DNA from: Azotobacter salinestris
GTDB taxonomy: Bacteria > Pseudomonadota > Gammaproteobacteria > Pseudomonadales > Pseudomonadaceae
DNA length: 64,000 nucleotides
Assembly (NCBI RefSeq): GCF_009363155.1
Contig: NZ_CP045302.1
Coordinates: 757,001 to 821,000, forward strand
Reading direction: 5' to 3'
The notes beneath the pieces were generated by a model, which made no database searches, had not been told where the DNA came from, and saw nothing but the letters and a program-made list of their open reading frames with translations. Every line of letters begins with the position of its first letter. Position 1 is the stretch's first letter. Both the position numbers and the translations under genes were made by a program. This document shows positions 61,871 through 64,000 of the stretch, in pieces.

Positions 61871-62164
61871 GGGTCTGTTGACGTTTTGGCGTAGGCCGCG
61901 ACGGAGGCCCGTTTGGCGCAGAACAAGGAACGAGGAGAGAGGTTTGGTCATTCCAAATGAACGACGAGCGACGCCGTGCTGCGCCAAACGGGCCCCGTCC
62001 CTTCGGGTGGGGCCGCCGAGGCTGCGCGGCAAATGCCGCCATGCGGCGTTGCGGGGCTTGGCAAGGGAATGACCATTGCCGGCGCCCCGCGCCTTGCCGA
62101 ACGCGGCCCGGCCTGGCGGCATTTGACGCGGCAACGCGGCTCACGCCAAAACATCAACAGACCC
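61871..62164. mobile_element. 294-bp structured non-autonomous element (IS5-related ends)
   Basis: Terminal repeats GGGTCTGTTGACGTTTTGGC and complement (20 of 22 or better), flanked by TA at 61869-61870 and 62165-62166. The ends differ from the adjoining IS5 by only a base or two, so its transposase could move this one. The interior has two GC-rich hairpins: GCCCGTTTGGCGCAG with its complement around a GTCATTCCAAATGAACGACG core, and AAATGCCGCC with GGCGGCATTT. No coding capacity. Confidence 0.8.
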
Positions 62165-62176
62165 TAAGGAGTACCC

Positions 62177-63387
62177 ATGAAGCTTTCGCGTTTTCTGCGT
62201 AACGGCCTCGCCACCCTGCTGCTGGCCGCACCCCTGAGCCAGGCTGCCGACACCGTGCTGCGCATCGGAGATCAAAACTACTACAACGTGCGCGCCTCGC
62301 TGGAGGCCTCCGGCGCGCTGGAGGGCGCGCCCTATCGGGTCGAGTGGAAACACTTCCAGTCCGCCGCGCCGCTGGCCGAAGGCCTGGATGCCGGGGCGCT
62401 GGACCTCGGTTTTCTCGGCGATTCGGGATTCATCTTCCTCGCCGCCAAGGGTGCGCCGGTCAAACTGATCGGCGTCTCCCGGCAGAACCCGGACACCATC
62501 GCCCTGCTGGTGCCCAAGGACTCGCCGGCCAAAAGCATCGAGGACCTCAAGGGCAAGAAGGTCGCCTACTGGCCGGGACCGGGGCCTGCCATCAATTATT
62601 TCCGCGTTGCGACGGAGCCCGATTTGGCGCAGGGCAAGGCGTGAGGAGAGAGGTTTGGTCATTCCAAATGAACGACGAGCAACGCAGCACTGCGCCAAAT
62701 CGGGCCCGTCCCCTCGGGTTGCGCCTGAAATCGGCCCATGCGGCGTTGCAGCCCTTGGCAAGGGAGTGACCATTGCCTGCAGGCTGCGCCTTGCCTGGGC
62801 CGATTTCAGGCGGCAACGCAATCGTGGAAATAATTGATGGCAGGCCCCAGAGCCAGCAGCTGACCCTGCGCGCCCTGCAGAAGGCCGGCCTGCCCGGCGA
62901 CTACGTCGAGTTCGTCAAGCTGATGCCGATCGACGCCGCCGCCGCGCTGCCACGGGGCAGCATCGATGCCTTCCCGGTGTGGGAGCCGTACATTTCCCAG
63001 CAGATCCTCTTCTCCGGCGCGCGGCCGCTGCTCACCGCCAGGGGCCTGATGCCGGGACTTTCCAGCATCGCCGCCAACGCCTCCTCCATCGAGCCCAAGC
63101 GCGCCGCCATCGCCGACTTCCTCGGCCGCCTCAAGCGGGCGCGCGCCTGGGTCGAGGCGCACAAGAGCGAGTACGCCGAGCTCTGGGCGCAGAAGGCCAA
63201 TCTCGACCCGACGGTGTCCCGCCACTGGATCGGCCAGGCCGGCATGACCGTCGCCCCGGTCGACGCGCAGGCCGCCCGCGACTACCAGGAGACCGCCGAC
63301 TTCCTCAAGGAAACCGGCGCCCTGCCCAAGGCCTTCAAGGTCGACGAGGTGATCGACGGCTCCTTCGCCGAGGCGCTGCAACCCTGA
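62177..63387 (+). pseudogene. ABC substrate-binding protein (sulfonate type), split by a structured element
   Basis: SsuA-like periplasmic receptor with signal peptide 1-24 (LATLLLAAPLSQAAD). The 5' part (135 codons to YWPGP) and the 3' part (from QSQQLTLRALQKAGL, 179 codons) are separated by the element at 62582-62847. Joining 62581 to 62848 restores a continuous 314-aa frame that aligns with the receptor at 60067. The AAGGAG ribosome site is intact. As it stands only a truncated receptor would be made. The organism may depend on the neighbouring paralogue. Confidence 0.85.
62582..62847. mobile_element. 266-bp structured non-autonomous element inside a receptor gene
   Basis: Outer ends are perfect 22-bp inverted repeats beginning GGGCCTGCCATCAATTATTT. 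The interior is homologous to the element at 61871 (same GAGGAGAGAGGTTTGGTC and AATGAACGACGAGC blocks), but both hairpins carry different, still complementary arms: GCCCGATTTGGCGCAG with its complement, and GAAATCGGCCCA with TGGGCCGATTTC. No transposase, no obvious target duplication. Confidence 0.78.
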
Positions 63388-63528
63388 GTCGCCGCCTGCC
63401 CCTCGGCGGGCCCTCTCCGGTGCGGAAAGCCATGCGGGAGCGCCCCTCGCCGGGACGCTCCCGCAACCTTCATGACCTCTGCGAGCCCGCCCGTCGGGCG
63501 AGCAAGTGCGCACTCCCAGAGGCCGATC

Positions 63529-64000
63529 TCAGTGGTGGTAGCGCTCCAGCCAGTGGGCATAGGGCGCCGGCAGCGTCCAGGACGAGCGCTCGATGCCCAG
63601 CTCGCGGGCCGCGGCATACGGCCAGTGCGGGTCGGCCAGGTGGGCGCGGCCGATCATGGCGAGATCCAGCTGGCCTTCCCTGACGGCCCGCTCGGCAACC
63701 TGCGGGGTGCCGAAGCCCCAGGCCGACGCCACCGGGATGCCCACCTCGCGGCGTACCCGCTCGGCGATCGGCCCCATGAAGCCGGGTGCCCAGGGAATAT
63801 CGGTGTCCGCGATGGTGAAGCCGATGCTGACGCTCAGCAGGTCCAGGCCGGTCTGCTTGAAGCGCCGGGCCAGCTCGATGGATTCGGCGAAGGTCTGCTC
63901 GTCCCGGCCGTCGAACTCGATCACCCCGAAGCGGGCGGTCAGCGGCAGATGCTCCGGCCATACCTCGCGGACCGCCGCCAGGGTTTCCAGCAGGAAGCGG
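63529..64000 (-). CDS. NADH:flavin oxidoreductase, old yellow enzyme family (partial)
   Basis: C-terminal ~157 codons of an OYE/YqjM-like flavoprotein; the gene continues past the window end. Visible are the beta-barrel segments GLDLLSVSIGFTIADTDIPW, VASAWGFGTPQVAERAVREG and the FMN-phosphate region LAMIGRAHLADPHWPYAAARELG, ending WTLPAPYAHWLERYHH. Such enzymes reduce activated alkenes or similar electrophiles with NAD(P)H. It converges on the sulfonate operon. Confidence 0.9.
   Translation of the reverse strand, partial: RFLLETLAAVREVWPEHLPLTARFGVIEFDGRDEQTFAESIELARRFKQTGLDLLSVSIGFTIADTDIPWAPGFMGPIAERVRREVGIPVASAWGFGTPQVAERAVREGQLDLAMIGRAHLADPHWPYAAARELGIERSSWTLPAPYAHWLERYHH

Overview
The window is high-GC gammaproteobacterial DNA and most resembles Azotobacter. 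It carries a complete vanadium-nitrogenase (vnf) locus. VnfH (290 aa), VnfD (474 aa), VnfG (113 aa), VnfK (475 aa) and VnfA (522 aa) have the lengths and ligand residues I know from A. vinelandii. The rest is a Pseudomonas-like background: sulfur-scavenging operons, LysR/SDR pairs, REP-like palindromes and an Rsm-type sRNA.

Layout. 0-10 kb: taurine/sulfonate uptake and desulfonation genes on the minus strand, a multi-rhodanese protein, a thiol dioxygenase and a divergent LysR gene. 10.2-15.7 kb: a lower-GC four-gene restriction-modification locus that has been wrecked. Three identical 113-bp MITEs in the same orientation sit in it, each flanked by a duplicated TA, and one methylase also has an in-frame stop. 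16-22.8 kb: an acyl-CoA-dehydrogenase-like desulfurisation gene, a sulfonate-type ABC transporter and glycerate kinase. 22.9-31.5 kb: regulatory and cofactor half of the vnf locus (a VnfA paralogue, a divergent TPR-like gene, an Nfu-type scaffold, vnfA, vnfENX). 31.8-37.6 kb: unrelated accessory genes. 37.9-48.9 kb: structural half (vnfH-vnfFd, an AAA/PD-(D/E)XK gene, vnfDGK, an unknown gene, a vnfY-like gene, a PhnCDE-like ABC transporter, a Nif11 peptide). 49.8-54.2 kb: an unfamiliar five-gene cassette (cytosolic binding-protein-like protein, metallochaperone-type GTPase, soluble ABC ATPase, nitroreductase, glutamate-cysteine-ligase-like enzyme). 54.5 kb: an Rsm-type sRNA with a GacA-like upstream box, then a gutted OprD porin. 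55.5-64 kb: a sulfonate/sulfone-degradation operon, an IS5-family element, two structured non-autonomous elements (one splitting a binding-protein gene) and the end of an old-yellow-enzyme gene.

How it works together. I see five sigma-54 -24/-12 promoters in front of vnf-linked genes (vnfE, vnfH, vnfD, and divergently the vnfA paralogue and the TPR-like gene). Each control region also has sites matching the VnfA operator GTAC-N6-GTAC or one-arm variants. VnfA would therefore switch on the V-nitrogenase, its FeV-cofactor scaffold (VnfEN, VnfX/Y), its electron donor (VnfFd) and, by operon continuity, a phosphonate-type transporter that is a good candidate vanadate importer. The cassette at 49.8-54.2 kb is the best candidate here for an undescribed system. 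It pairs a metallochaperone-like GTPase with a binding protein that has no export signal and an ABC ATPase that has no permease, directly behind the vnf operon.
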